From contig JAKLHY010000053.1 of NCBI GenBank assembly GCA_022709905.1, positions 1 through 55,059 on the forward strand: a DNA stretch of 55,059 bases. The letters are read 5' to 3'. The stretch is from Verrucomicrobiota bacterium. Lineage in GTDB: Bacteria; Verrucomicrobiota; Verrucomicrobiia; Limisphaerales; UBA1319. Shown one piece after another: positions 45,422 through 53,945 of the stretch; position 1 is the first letter of the stretch; each line of letters opens with the position of its first letter. The position numbers were made by a program, and so were the translations under genes. The notes beneath the pieces were generated by a model, which worked only from the letters and a program-made list of their open reading frames with translations, searched no databases and was not told the DNA's origin.

Positions 45422-46195
45422 ATGAACCCATCGCCAACCCATCCGCACCCCAAGATTGTGTTCGACCAGTTCAGTGCTTGGTATCAGAATTCACCTGCCC
45501 TGGAGAATATCAATCTCCAGATGTTCACCGGCGAGCGGCTGGCCATCATCGGCCCCGCCGGGAGCGGCAAAACCACCCTGCTCCATAGCCTCAACCGGTT
45601 GTTCGATCTGGAGTCCGGATTCAGACATCAGGGACAAATCCTGCTCAGTGGCCAAAACATCCTGGAACCCGAGGTGGACCTGGCCGACCTTCGAAGACGC
45701 GTCGGTCTGATCGGCACTCCGGCCACGGCGCTCCCGGTTTCAATCTTTGAGAATATCGCCATCGGCTTGCGAATGGCCGGGGAACGCCATCGAGAACGCA
45801 TCTACGAGCGCGTCGAGTCGAGCCTCAAAGAGTCTCGTCTCTGGGATGAAGTCAAACACCAGCTAGACCAAACCGCCCAGCATCTGCCCATCGGCCTCGT
45901 TAAACGGCTCAGTCTCGCCCGGGCCCTGGCCTTCGAGCCCGAGGTCCTCCTGTTCGATGAACCGGAATCGGGCCTCGACAACATCACCGCCACGCTCTTC
46001 GAAGATATCCTGCGCGATATCACGCCGAAATACGCCATCGTCTTTGCCACCAACGATATCAAACTGGCCGCACGCGCCTCGGATCGCACCGCCCTTTTCC
46101 TGAAAGGCGCACTCGTGGAATGCGGCCCGACACGGAGATTTTTCACACAGCCTGCTCAAGCCGCCACCCACGATTTCATCACGGAACGCTTCTAA
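45422..46195 (+). CDS. Pst ABC transporter ATPase-like protein, paralogue 3 (Q, signature and H lost)
   Basis: A 257-residue protein related to PstB. Walker A (GPAGSGKTT, 44-52) and Walker B (LLFDEP, D179, E180) are intact. The Q position is T99 (VGLIGTP), the signature reads LPIGL (155-159) and the H position is N211 (FATNDIKLA). It should bind ATP but is unlikely to cycle it. It begins ten bases after paralogue 2 and the frame is clean, so it is under selection rather than decaying. A structural or signalling role towards PhoU/PhoR or the transporter is an inference. The 194 bases before the next gene hold no feature. Confidence 0.85.
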   Translation: MNPSPTHPHPKIVFDQFSAWYQNSPALENINLQMFTGERLAIIGPAGSGKTTLLHSLNRLFDLESGFRHQGQILLSGQNILEPEVDLADLRRRVGLIGTPATALPVSIFENIAIGLRMAGERHRERIYERVESSLKESRLWDEVKHQLDQTAQHLPIGLVKRLSLARALAFEPEVLLFDEPESGLDNITATLFEDILRDITPKYAIVFATNDIKLAARASDRTALFLKGALVECGPTRRFFTQPAQAATHDFITERF

Positions 46196-46389
46196 CGAAG
46201 CCGCGCCTCAAACCGACCATGCGATCGAGCTTCAGCGAGGGCGCCGGATGCCCTCGGGTCTCGCTCACCGCCAACGAACCCCTTGATTTGCCAATTTATC
46301 GGGAGCGTTTTGACTTGATCATCGCTTTAATCTTGTCAATATAAATCAGGTTAACAGGGGCAAATCGGCTTTTCCAAAGGGGCTGCATC

Positions 46390-49300
46390 ATGAACGCGAA
46401 TTTCCAAGGCCATTTTCTGGTTCTCACCTGTCTGGTCAGTGTCGTAACCGATGCCAAGGACGAACTGAATCCCCCCCACCAAAGCCCCCCGACATCAGTT
46501 GTTTTCGCGGATGAAACCGTGGTCAAACAGGTCGCGCTTCTGGAAACAAACCTCACCCGGCTGGCTGACGATATGGCCTTGGTCTCGCCCAATCCGCTCT
46601 CGGGCGGCTTGATCCTGATATGGTCCGGCTCCGCAAAAACCCTCCCGGCCGGCTGGGCACTCTGCAATGGAGCCAATGGCACGCCCGATCTGAGAAATCG
46701 TTTCATCCGAGGAGCCGCTGGATCGGGCGACGTCGGAGAACGAGGCGGCGCCGCCACTCACACCCACGCCGCCTCAGGTCATCGGCATCCTGTTCCCACC
46801 CTCGGGCACGCCCACTCGATTGCCAGCGTCGATGACATCCGCACCGAAAATGCCGGTGACCATACCCACGACGTCGGCATCGCAATTGGAGGATCGATCC
46901 ATGTTGACCAACTGGGATTTGGCGGCGAATTTGTTGCCGCCAAAGGCCACGATCATACTTTGTTTTCGAGCCGTCCCCGCTGGCATCGCCACCTCCTGAA
47001 CATCCCGGGACACAGCACGACCGGCACCGAGAGCGGCGCCTCGATCTCGCACAACGATTCCACGGTCCAAAACGCGGATCATCTGCCCCCTTACTACGCG
47101 CTCTGTTTCATCATGAAGCTGCCAGAAAAGGAACCTGCCGGCTGGAGCCCTCCCACTGGACTCAATCTTTCCGGTCGGGTTTCGGCCTTATCCCAAACGA
47201 CCAGTTCCTTGAAAATCCTTCTCAAGTCAGCAACCTCAAACGCCGTCCCTGATGGACTGATTGCCTTCTGGTCTGGATTGACCGACTTGCTGCCACAATC
47301 CTGGACAGCCTGCGACGGTGATCACAACTCGCCTGACCTTCGAAACCGGTTCGTTCTTGGAGCGAACGGCTCACGGGAAGCTGGCGAACAAGGGGGTGGA
47401 GTTTCCCACACCCATGCCACCCATGCCCATCAGCACCGCGTCACTCTTCCCGATCACAGCCACACCATCCCGGCGGTCATCACGGCCACCCATATTTCGG
47501 GCGCGCACATGCATACCCTGGGACCCGCAAACGGGATTAAGAACACCGAGGTGGGCAATGACCGCTACGACCTGGCCTCGCGCGTCGGCCACACGCATAT
47601 CCTCAGCCTCGCGGGCGCGCACTCGCATTCATTGGAGCTGCCCGCCGGCACTACCGAACCTAAGGAAGCGACAGGCTGGACCGGTCTTTCAAATTCCACT
47701 CTGAGATCCTCGCTCCACCTGCCTCCTTTCGAAAGGCTCAGGCACCTGATGAAACTGAAGCCCACAGCCAGCCCTCCGGCCCTCCACCTCGCCCCTCCCA
47801 CTTCCCCTGTTCTGACTCGAGTCACTGCCCTGGAAAAAGCCTTGAACGAGCTCTCGACTGCCATCCACCGAATCTCCCTTGACTCAGTCCCCGTGGGAAC
47901 AATTGCGGTGTGGTCAGGAACTGTCGAATCGCTGCCCCCAGCTTGGGTGCCTTGCGACGGCCGGTCGGGCACCCCAAATCTGTCCGGACGATTTGTCATG
48001 GGCGCCGAAAATGAAGCCGGTTCGACCGGCGGTAACACGACACACAACCACTCCCTCGGATTCCACCGTCATACCGCCTACTGTCCCCACTCCCACGACC
48101 ATCGTTCGCGCATCCTTCGAACCCTGACGATCGTCGATTCCGAACATTCCATCCTCGATTACGAAACTCGCCATACGCACTCTTTCTCGATGCTCTGCCA
48201 GGCAGTATCGGACCTGACAATCGGAGGAAGCATTCAGGTCGCCACTGAACTGCATGCGCACGAACTCCTGGATGGAGGCGAAGCCCACGAACACGAGGTC
48301 ACCGTCGATCAACCGCTCACTCCCGCCACAGAGGCATTGACCAGCACAACCTCCGAGGAAACCTACGCCAGCTACGAGGCCCAACACCTTCCCCCCTACC
48401 TCAAACTGCTCTTCATTATGAAGACAGACGGCGCCAGCTTGCCGCCTCCCACCATCACGGCTCCCAGCACAGTAGCCGCTGGCCAGGCGCTGGCCCTCGC
48501 ATGGACCATTCCGAACCTCATCACCACTTTGTCCAACAGCACTCGAATCGGCCGCGCTTATCTGTCCAAGGACACCGATTACGATGTCAATGAGGATCGC
48601 CTTCTGGGACAGGTCTTGTTCGATCCCAAGTCGCTGATCGCCGGGAAATACGCGGCCCGCCAGAGCTTCACCCTCCCCGAAGTGCCTCCAGGGGATTATT
48701 ATGTGATTGTTCAAATTGATCGCGACAAATTCCTCTCGGGAACAACCGACCCGAACGTTTTCCACACCGCAACCATCACGATCCGCGCGCCTGACCTGAG
48801 CCCGACAAAGCTCGATGCGCCATCGGTGGCAGACGCCGGTCAAACCCTGGTGACCACCTGGATCGTGATCAACCAGGGAACCGGGGAAACAGTCCCCTCC
48901 TGGAGCGATCAGCTTTACCTGTCTGCCGACACCGTGTTCAGTCCCACCTCCGATCGTTTCCTCGGCGAGGTCACGCACTCTCAGGCTCTCGCCCCTCAAA
49001 ACACTTACAAGACCAGCCTCAAGTTCACGATGCCCACTCTTCCGTCCGGATTGTATTATCTGATCCTGCGGGTGGATCACGATGACAAGCTCCAGGAAAG
49101 CAACATCAAGAACAACAACCTCATCGTTCCTGTCCAGCTGATCGATGTGAAACCGGCGCAACTGGTGCTGTCCACCGCTCGCGCCCCAAGCCCGCGATTG
49201 CCCGAAATCAGCATGGCCTCAGCGGTCCCCACAACGCATCGGGTTGAGTTCAACCTGAATGGCCAACTGCTGGGGACCGCCTACGGTTCGCCATTTAACC

Positions 49301-52300
49301 TGAACACCATCTCCCTCCCCCTCAGCGCAAAGTCGGCTCTCCTTTCGGCCAAAGGCGACGTCTCAGCCACAGGCTTCGACAGCATCGGTTCTTTGGTTTG
49401 CCAGGCCACCTTGGGACTCGGCGAATCCCACGAAGGCTTTCCCACACGCCTGAACATTGATCAACCCTATGAGAATTACACCCTATACACCGATGACTCG
49501 ACCGCCCCCAACCATTCCCTGCTCATCCGAGTATACGCCGCCAGAGAATATCTCTCCGTCATCGAATCCGAAACCGGCCACACCGCGGGCATGCGCCATG
49601 ACATTCCCCTGACCAATGGACAGTTCCAGATCCAATTCGCCATCGACGGCGCCGTCGTCCATACCTCGACCAATGGATTGCCCGGCGATCCGTTCTATCA
49701 CGAATGCAATTATAACGCGGAAGGTCTCAGGATCGGAACGCATCACCTCACGGTGCGGCTGATCCATCCCGAGGGCTTTTGGGATGCCTCGGACTCCAGG
49801 TCGTTCGTAGTCGAACAACGGCATCCCGACTTGCGTGTCCAGCGCGACGTGTATTCCGAGTCCAACCACTTCCGAGTCACCCTCACCCTCCACAATGATG
49901 GCAGCGGCTCCGCCATCCTGCGATCGCTTCGTGAAACGATGACTGGATTCCAGCCCTGCCGTATTCTGACCTCGATGCCGCTCGATTCGACCACCACCAC
50001 GTTTTCCCTCGCTGATAAACAGTGCGCCCTCGAGTTCGACTTTGGCGATGTGACCCTCCTGGCGGACAGCTATCGCACGCTCAGCTATCGGGCCGTGCCT
50101 ATCCTCTTCCAAACCGATTGCGAGTATACCTTTGGCGGAGATGGCGAAGTCGAATACGAAAACCGCGACGGCATCGTCACCAGCGAAACGATCAATCTCA
50201 CCACCACCTTTACCAGTCCTTATGCCTCCCGCCTCGCCATCCTGACGGCGATAAACAACGCATTCCGGAGCTCGGACTACCTGCTGGTCACCAGTCCCGT
50301 CAACCTCGAACGATCGTTCTCAGCGCCCGAGGCCGTCACGATTCTCTCCGATATGGCAGATCTGGCCACGCGTCGCAACGGTGTCCTCGGTTTTTTCCAT
50401 GGGGCCGGCCAGATCCGATCGCCTTTTCGGACAGGTGACCTGATCGCCTTAGGCAACTTTTTCTCGAGCGACGGCGCCATGGACGAGCTGTTCGTCGGCA
50501 GCATCGGCAACCACCGCGTCTCTGTCTATTCCGAAAACAAGGAACTTACCCTTTCCGGGGCGGTGCCGATGAATCTGGACTTGCGCGCGGGGGATTGCCT
50601 CGTGGTGGGTAACGTCAGGTCTAATTACGAGACCGGCACCAACGACCACCGCCTTCCCGAAATCGTCGTGGCCTTTGGCGATGCTCACGACCGTTTCGAC
50701 CAGGGCGATCTCCTGATTCACCAATACGCTTACTCCACGAATGCCCCTTTCACCATTCATGAACTCTCCAGCTCGTTCTCGACCGGCGCCCGGTTGGCAA
50801 TCGGAGAAGTCTGGGCCGAGGCAGGAAATGATCGTGACGAAATCATCGCCGCTCTTACCGACGGCCGGCTCATCGGCTTCAGCCAGTCGGGTCCCTGGTC
50901 GATGGCCGAACACTCGGTCTTTCGGGGTGGCGATCACTTTGCCGCCGGCAACCTCATGCCCAACGGCCAGGATGAACTGGTGATCGGCAACCTCGGAGGC
51001 GGCCTCGTCGTCTACAACTTCGATCGCCTTGATGCCACCGGCCGTTATCCACAATATCAACGCGCCTGCGAGGTTCCCCTGGTGGAAACACTCGAAGCCG
51101 AGGATGGCTTTGCTGTGGGAGATGTCCTGGGAGATCACTATGCCGAGATCATTGTTGCCTACGCATCCCGAGATCAAATCCGCATTTACAGTTATGACTC
51201 GGCTTCGGACAGCTTCGAACGCGCCGGAATGTTCGACGTGACCTTTGACGCATCGGATCGCCTGGCGGTTGGTTACTTTGGGAGTTCGGCTAAAGCGCAG
51301 ATCATCATTGCCCATGGCGCCGAAGCCACCCATCGTCAGGCGGGCACCATCGAGTTTTATCCGTATGTTGACGGTCTCACTCCGGGCAGCGCTCGGGCGC
51401 TGGACCGGCTCATGGATCGCGAGGGCGCCTGGGCCAACCGCCTCGCCACCAACTGGGCCGATCAAGGCTACCTCCTCATCGTCGGAGAAAATGAGATCAT
51501 CCCCACCTTCAGCAAAACCTGGGATCTCTACAACAACGACGCCGGCAGAGTCGATTACACCGATCGCAACTATGCCAGCACCGACAGCTCGTCAGAGAAT
51601 TGCCTGCCCGAACTCTCCGTCGGACGCGTGGTCGGCAACTCCGCCGAACGCCTCCATCAAGCCCTCCTCACCGCCATTAGCCTAGCCAGCGATCCCCGTG
51701 ACCTGGATAACAGCGATGCCTACTGCGTGAGCGGATCCGATCCCGACGATGACGAGGAATTTGTGCCCATGCGGGATAGCATCGCCGAAAAGCTGCGAGA
51801 CCGCGGCTTCGACGCGCAAGAACAACACACCCCCAACGCTGCGACTTTCCATGCCAATGCCATTAATAAGGACGTGATCTTCCTGGCGGGCCACGGCAGT
51901 CCAACCTCGTGGTGCGATCCCACGGTCACGGGCAGCAACATCGCCAGCGACTTCAACCCTGGTAATACCATCCCGCTTGTGTATGCGAGTTCGTGCCTCA
52001 CAGGCCGTTACCCGGACGGCACCAAAACTCTGAGCGAGCAGTTCCTGAACAATGGCGCGGCCGTGTTCATCGGCTCGACCGAAAACAGCCTCGTGGCGGG
52101 TGATTTCGGCTGGGGCCGCCGCATCGGTCAAGCCTTCTTTGACCGCATCGAGGCCGGGCGCCCCCTCGGTCACAGCCTTAAGCTCGCTAAACGCCACCGC
52201 CTCAGTGATGCGGCCAATTCCTATTCCTGGGACTGGAACTACAACCGTTTTACCTGCGCCAGTTACCAATACTACGGCGATCCCAAGGCGGAGATTCACT

Positions 52301-53670
52301 GGCCCGCGAGGAGTCTTGCTCACGCCAACAATCCTCCGAACCGGAACGATGAAATCATCCCCGTAATCGCCGGTCCCTTGTCCGAGTTCCCCCTGAAGAT
52401 TCCCAGCTTCGAGGTCTTCTCGCGCAAAGGCGCGCACATCGTCGAAATCCCCGATGGCGAAACCCTCATCATCCCAGGAAAACCGATGGTTCCATTCTAC
52501 ACAGCAACCGTGCGCTTTCCCAAGGGCCAGATCGTGCAAGAAGTTGCTCTGAACAAACGAAGCGGCCTTCATGCCACCACGGGACTCCTCCTGCCGCCAG
52601 CAATTCCCAGGATCGAGGCCGATGCAACCGCTACCGCAGCAGCCATCGCCCCTTCGGGTTGGTGGCCCGATCGCGACTTTGACTGGTCCATCTCCGAAAA
52701 TCCGGATGGCTCGCGCGACCTGACCATCAAGGCCTTCGCGTTCTTCTACAACTCCGAGACCACTGAATCCCGATTCTTCAGCAACTACGTCTTCGGCATC
52801 TCCTGGGCTGCATCGACGGTGGATATCCTTCGGTTCGCATCCGAACGCCAGGCTTATCCATCCGGCGCGCTCGTGAAAGCTGGTCTGGTCCTGCAAAACA
52901 TCGCCTCCCAACCGATCGATGTCGTTGCTGAAGCCATCATCCTCCGCAACGAAGCCGACCTGATCGAGAAACTGCCCCCCGTCCAGATGCCGAATCTCAA
53001 GACTCTAGGCTGGGCCACACTTCAGTGGGATGCGAAACAAGCCGGCGGCGATTATGCCATGGAAGTCCGGATCCGCGATCTCGCAGGCCACGAACTGGAT
53101 CGCGCCCGCGCCGAGTTCCAGATCGGTCTGGCCGCCGGCGCCATCTCGCGTTTCGACTTCACCCCGCGCGATTATCCTGTCGGCGACGACGTGAAGCTGT
53201 CAGCGACCTTCGTCAACAGCGGCAACACAACCCTCGATGGCACGGTCGTCATCGCAATCCAGGATGCTTCAGCGAATCCCGTGATCGAGTTTCGGCAGTC
53301 CTTCAGCGCTCTGACCGCCGGCGCCGCCTTCCGCTTTGATACGGTGTGGGAAAAAGCCGGCATCAGGCCTCAAGATTGCCAGTTCCTGGTTTACGGCCTG
53401 TTTGAAGGACAAACCACGGCCTTGAGCCTGTTCGCGCGCCAGCCCCAACCATCGCTCATGTGGAATAGCATTGCGGTGTCCGCAAAGGAGGTCGAACTCA
53501 CCTGGCCCAGCGTTACCGGCGGCAGTTACAGCGTGGAATTCTCCCCGGAACTGGTCACCGTTCCGTTCACCTGCATCGCCAGCAATCTTCCGGCTACCCC
53601 GCCCCAAAACCGATTCTTCGATTCGGCCCAGCGCCCCCAAGGCTTCTATCGGTTGAAGGAAAACCCCTAA
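46390..53670 (+). CDS. Giant multidomain protein: three collar-like modules, CARDB, FG-GAP-like repeats and a C25 protease
   Basis: A 2426-residue protein. The first 20 residues contain a weak signal (FLVLTCLVSVV). Three modules follow (about 72-245, 287-456, 500-679), each starting like a phage tail-collar domain (LIAFWSGLTDLLPQSWTACD), rich in histidine (THTHAASGHRHP), and ending HLPPY or HLPPF. Two CARDB-like domains come next (680-800, 801-920) and beta-rich sequence to 1300. Six FG-GAP-like repeats (1345-1645; for example DGFAVGDVLGDHYAEIIVAY) precede a gingipain-type C25 protease (about 1690-1980). Its His is H1835 in FLAGHGS and its Cys is C1869 in YASSCLTG. Ig-like and FYR-type C-terminal domains end it. 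Its role is unknown; adhesion plus proteolysis is inferred. The stop overlaps a repeat. Confidence 0.85.
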   Translation: MNANFQGHFLVLTCLVSVVTDAKDELNPPHQSPPTSVVFADETVVKQVALLETNLTRLADDMALVSPNPLSGGLILIWSGSAKTLPAGWALCNGANGTPDLRNRFIRGAAGSGDVGERGGAATHTHAASGHRHPVPTLGHAHSIASVDDIRTENAGDHTHDVGIAIGGSIHVDQLGFGGEFVAAKGHDHTLFSSRPRWHRHLLNIPGHSTTGTESGASISHNDSTVQNADHLPPYYALCFIMKLPEKEPAGWSPPTGLNLSGRVSALSQTTSSLKILLKSATSNAVPDGLIAFWSGLTDLLPQSWTACDGDHNSPDLRNRFVLGANGSREAGEQGGGVSHTHATHAHQHRVTLPDHSHTIPAVITATHISGAHMHTLGPANGIKNTEVGNDRYDLASRVGHTHILSLAGAHSHSLELPAGTTEPKEATGWTGLSNSTLRSSLHLPPFERLRHLMKLKPTASPPALHLAPPTSPVLTRVTALEKALNELSTAIHRISLDSVPVGTIAVWSGTVESLPPAWVPCDGRSGTPNLSGRFVMGAENEAGSTGGNTTHNHSLGFHRHTAYCPHSHDHRSRILRTLTIVDSEHSILDYETRHTHSFSMLCQAVSDLTIGGSIQVATELHAHELLDGGEAHEHEVTVDQPLTPATEALTSTTSEETYASYEAQHLPPYLKLLFIMKTDGASLPPPTITAPSTVAAGQALALAWTIPNLITTLSNSTRIGRAYLSKDTDYDVNEDRLLGQVLFDPKSLIAGKYAARQSFTLPEVPPGDYYVIVQIDRDKFLSGTTDPNVFHTATITIRAPDLSPTKLDAPSVADAGQTLVTTWIVINQGTGETVPSWSDQLYLSADTVFSPTSDRFLGEVTHSQALAPQNTYKTSLKFTMPTLPSGLYYLILRVDHDDKLQESNIKNNNLIVPVQLIDVKPAQLVLSTARAPSPRLPEISMASAVPTTHRVEFNLNGQLLGTAYGSPFNLNTISLPLSAKSALLSAKGDVSATGFDSIGSLVCQATLGLGESHEGFPTRLNIDQPYENYTLYTDDSTAPNHSLLIRVYAAREYLSVIESETGHTAGMRHDIPLTNGQFQIQFAIDGAVVHTSTNGLPGDPFYHECNYNAEGLRIGTHHLTVRLIHPEGFWDASDSRSFVVEQRHPDLRVQRDVYSESNHFRVTLTLHNDGSGSAILRSLRETMTGFQPCRILTSMPLDSTTTTFSLADKQCALEFDFGDVTLLADSYRTLSYRAVPILFQTDCEYTFGGDGEVEYENRDGIVTSETINLTTTFTSPYASRLAILTAINNAFRSSDYLLVTSPVNLERSFSAPEAVTILSDMADLATRRNGVLGFFHGAGQIRSPFRTGDLIALGNFFSSDGAMDELFVGSIGNHRVSVYSENKELTLSGAVPMNLDLRAGDCLVVGNVRSNYETGTNDHRLPEIVVAFGDAHDRFDQGDLLIHQYAYSTNAPFTIHELSSSFSTGARLAIGEVWAEAGNDRDEIIAALTDGRLIGFSQSGPWSMAEHSVFRGGDHFAAGNLMPNGQDELVIGNLGGGLVVYNFDRLDATGRYPQYQRACEVPLVETLEAEDGFAVGDVLGDHYAEIIVAYASRDQIRIYSYDSASDSFERAGMFDVTFDASDRLAVGYFGSSAKAQIIIAHGAEATHRQAGTIEFYPYVDGLTPGSARALDRLMDREGAWANRLATNWADQGYLLIVGENEIIPTFSKTWDLYNNDAGRVDYTDRNYASTDSSSENCLPELSVGRVVGNSAERLHQALLTAISLASDPRDLDNSDAYCVSGSDPDDDEEFVPMRDSIAEKLRDRGFDAQEQHTPNAATFHANAINKDVIFLAGHGSPTSWCDPTVTGSNIASDFNPGNTIPLVYASSCLTGRYPDGTKTLSEQFLNNGAAVFIGSTENSLVAGDFGWGRRIGQAFFDRIEAGRPLGHSLKLAKRHRLSDAANSYSWDWNYNRFTCASYQYYGDPKAEIHWPARSLAHANNPPNRNDEIIPVIAGPLSEFPLKIPSFEVFSRKGAHIVEIPDGETLIIPGKPMVPFYTATVRFPKGQIVQEVALNKRSGLHATTGLLLPPAIPRIEADATATAAAIAPSGWWPDRDFDWSISENPDGSRDLTIKAFAFFYNSETTESRFFSNYVFGISWAASTVDILRFASERQAYPSGALVKAGLVLQNIASQPIDVVAEAIILRNEADLIEKLPPVQMPNLKTLGWATLQWDAKQAGGDYAMEVRIRDLAGHELDRARAEFQIGLAAGAISRFDFTPRDYPVGDDVKLSATFVNSGNTTLDGTVVIAIQDASANPVIEFRQSFSALTAGAAFRFDTVWEKAGIRPQDCQFLVYGLFEGQTTALSLFARQPQPSLMWNSIAVSAKEVELTWPSVTGGSYSVEFSPELVTVPFTCIASNLPATPPQNRFFDSAQRPQGFYRLKENP

Positions 53671-53945
53671 GAGCCTGTTTGAAAATTCCAAGGGGCGCTG
53701 TTTTCGTAGAAATGGCCGCATGGCGAGGCGCGACGAAGGAAAAAATCCCTGGCCGATCTTTGACTGAGGAGCAACGAAGCCAGGGGGCCATTTCTGCGAA
53801 AACCCTTCGGGCGGCGGCTCTTTTGCCCGGGGCCAGCGTTGGCTTGGACCTTACAGCCCCCATCGGGGATGCTCGGCCCAAGCCGCCTTGGCCCCAGCCA
53901 AAATCCCTCGCCGCAGCACCCCCTGTAATTTTCAAACAGGATCTA
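53668..53945. repeat. TIR element, copy 3, supplying stop codons to both neighbours
   Basis: The left end is CTAAGAGCCTGTTTGAAAAT and the right end, inverted, TTTAGATCCTGTTTGAAAAT. The left hairpin has 18-bp arms (GTTTTCGTAGAAATGGCC at 53700, GGCCATTTCTGCGAAAAC at 53786) around TGGCGAGGCGCGACGAAGG and GAGGAGCAACGAAGCC. The right hairpin (GGGGCCA..GGCTTGG with CCAAGCC..TGGCCCC) carries, inverted, the CGAGCATCCCCGATGGGG motif of copy 2. The TAA at 53668 ends the giant gene, and the CTA at 53943 is the TAG stop of guaA. Confidence 0.82.

Noticed and set aside
43877..46195. The three pstB copies as simple recent duplications or pseudogenes
   Set aside because: They differ widely in sequence outside the Walker motifs, all frames are open at full length, and start-stop overlaps are preserved, which points to long-standing divergence.
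47914..52911. Long minus-strand open frames (for example 47914-49161, 50449-51465, 51682-52911) opposite the giant gene
   Set aside because: They are mirror frames of a regular repeat-rich gene with strong codon bias; no start sites or families support them.
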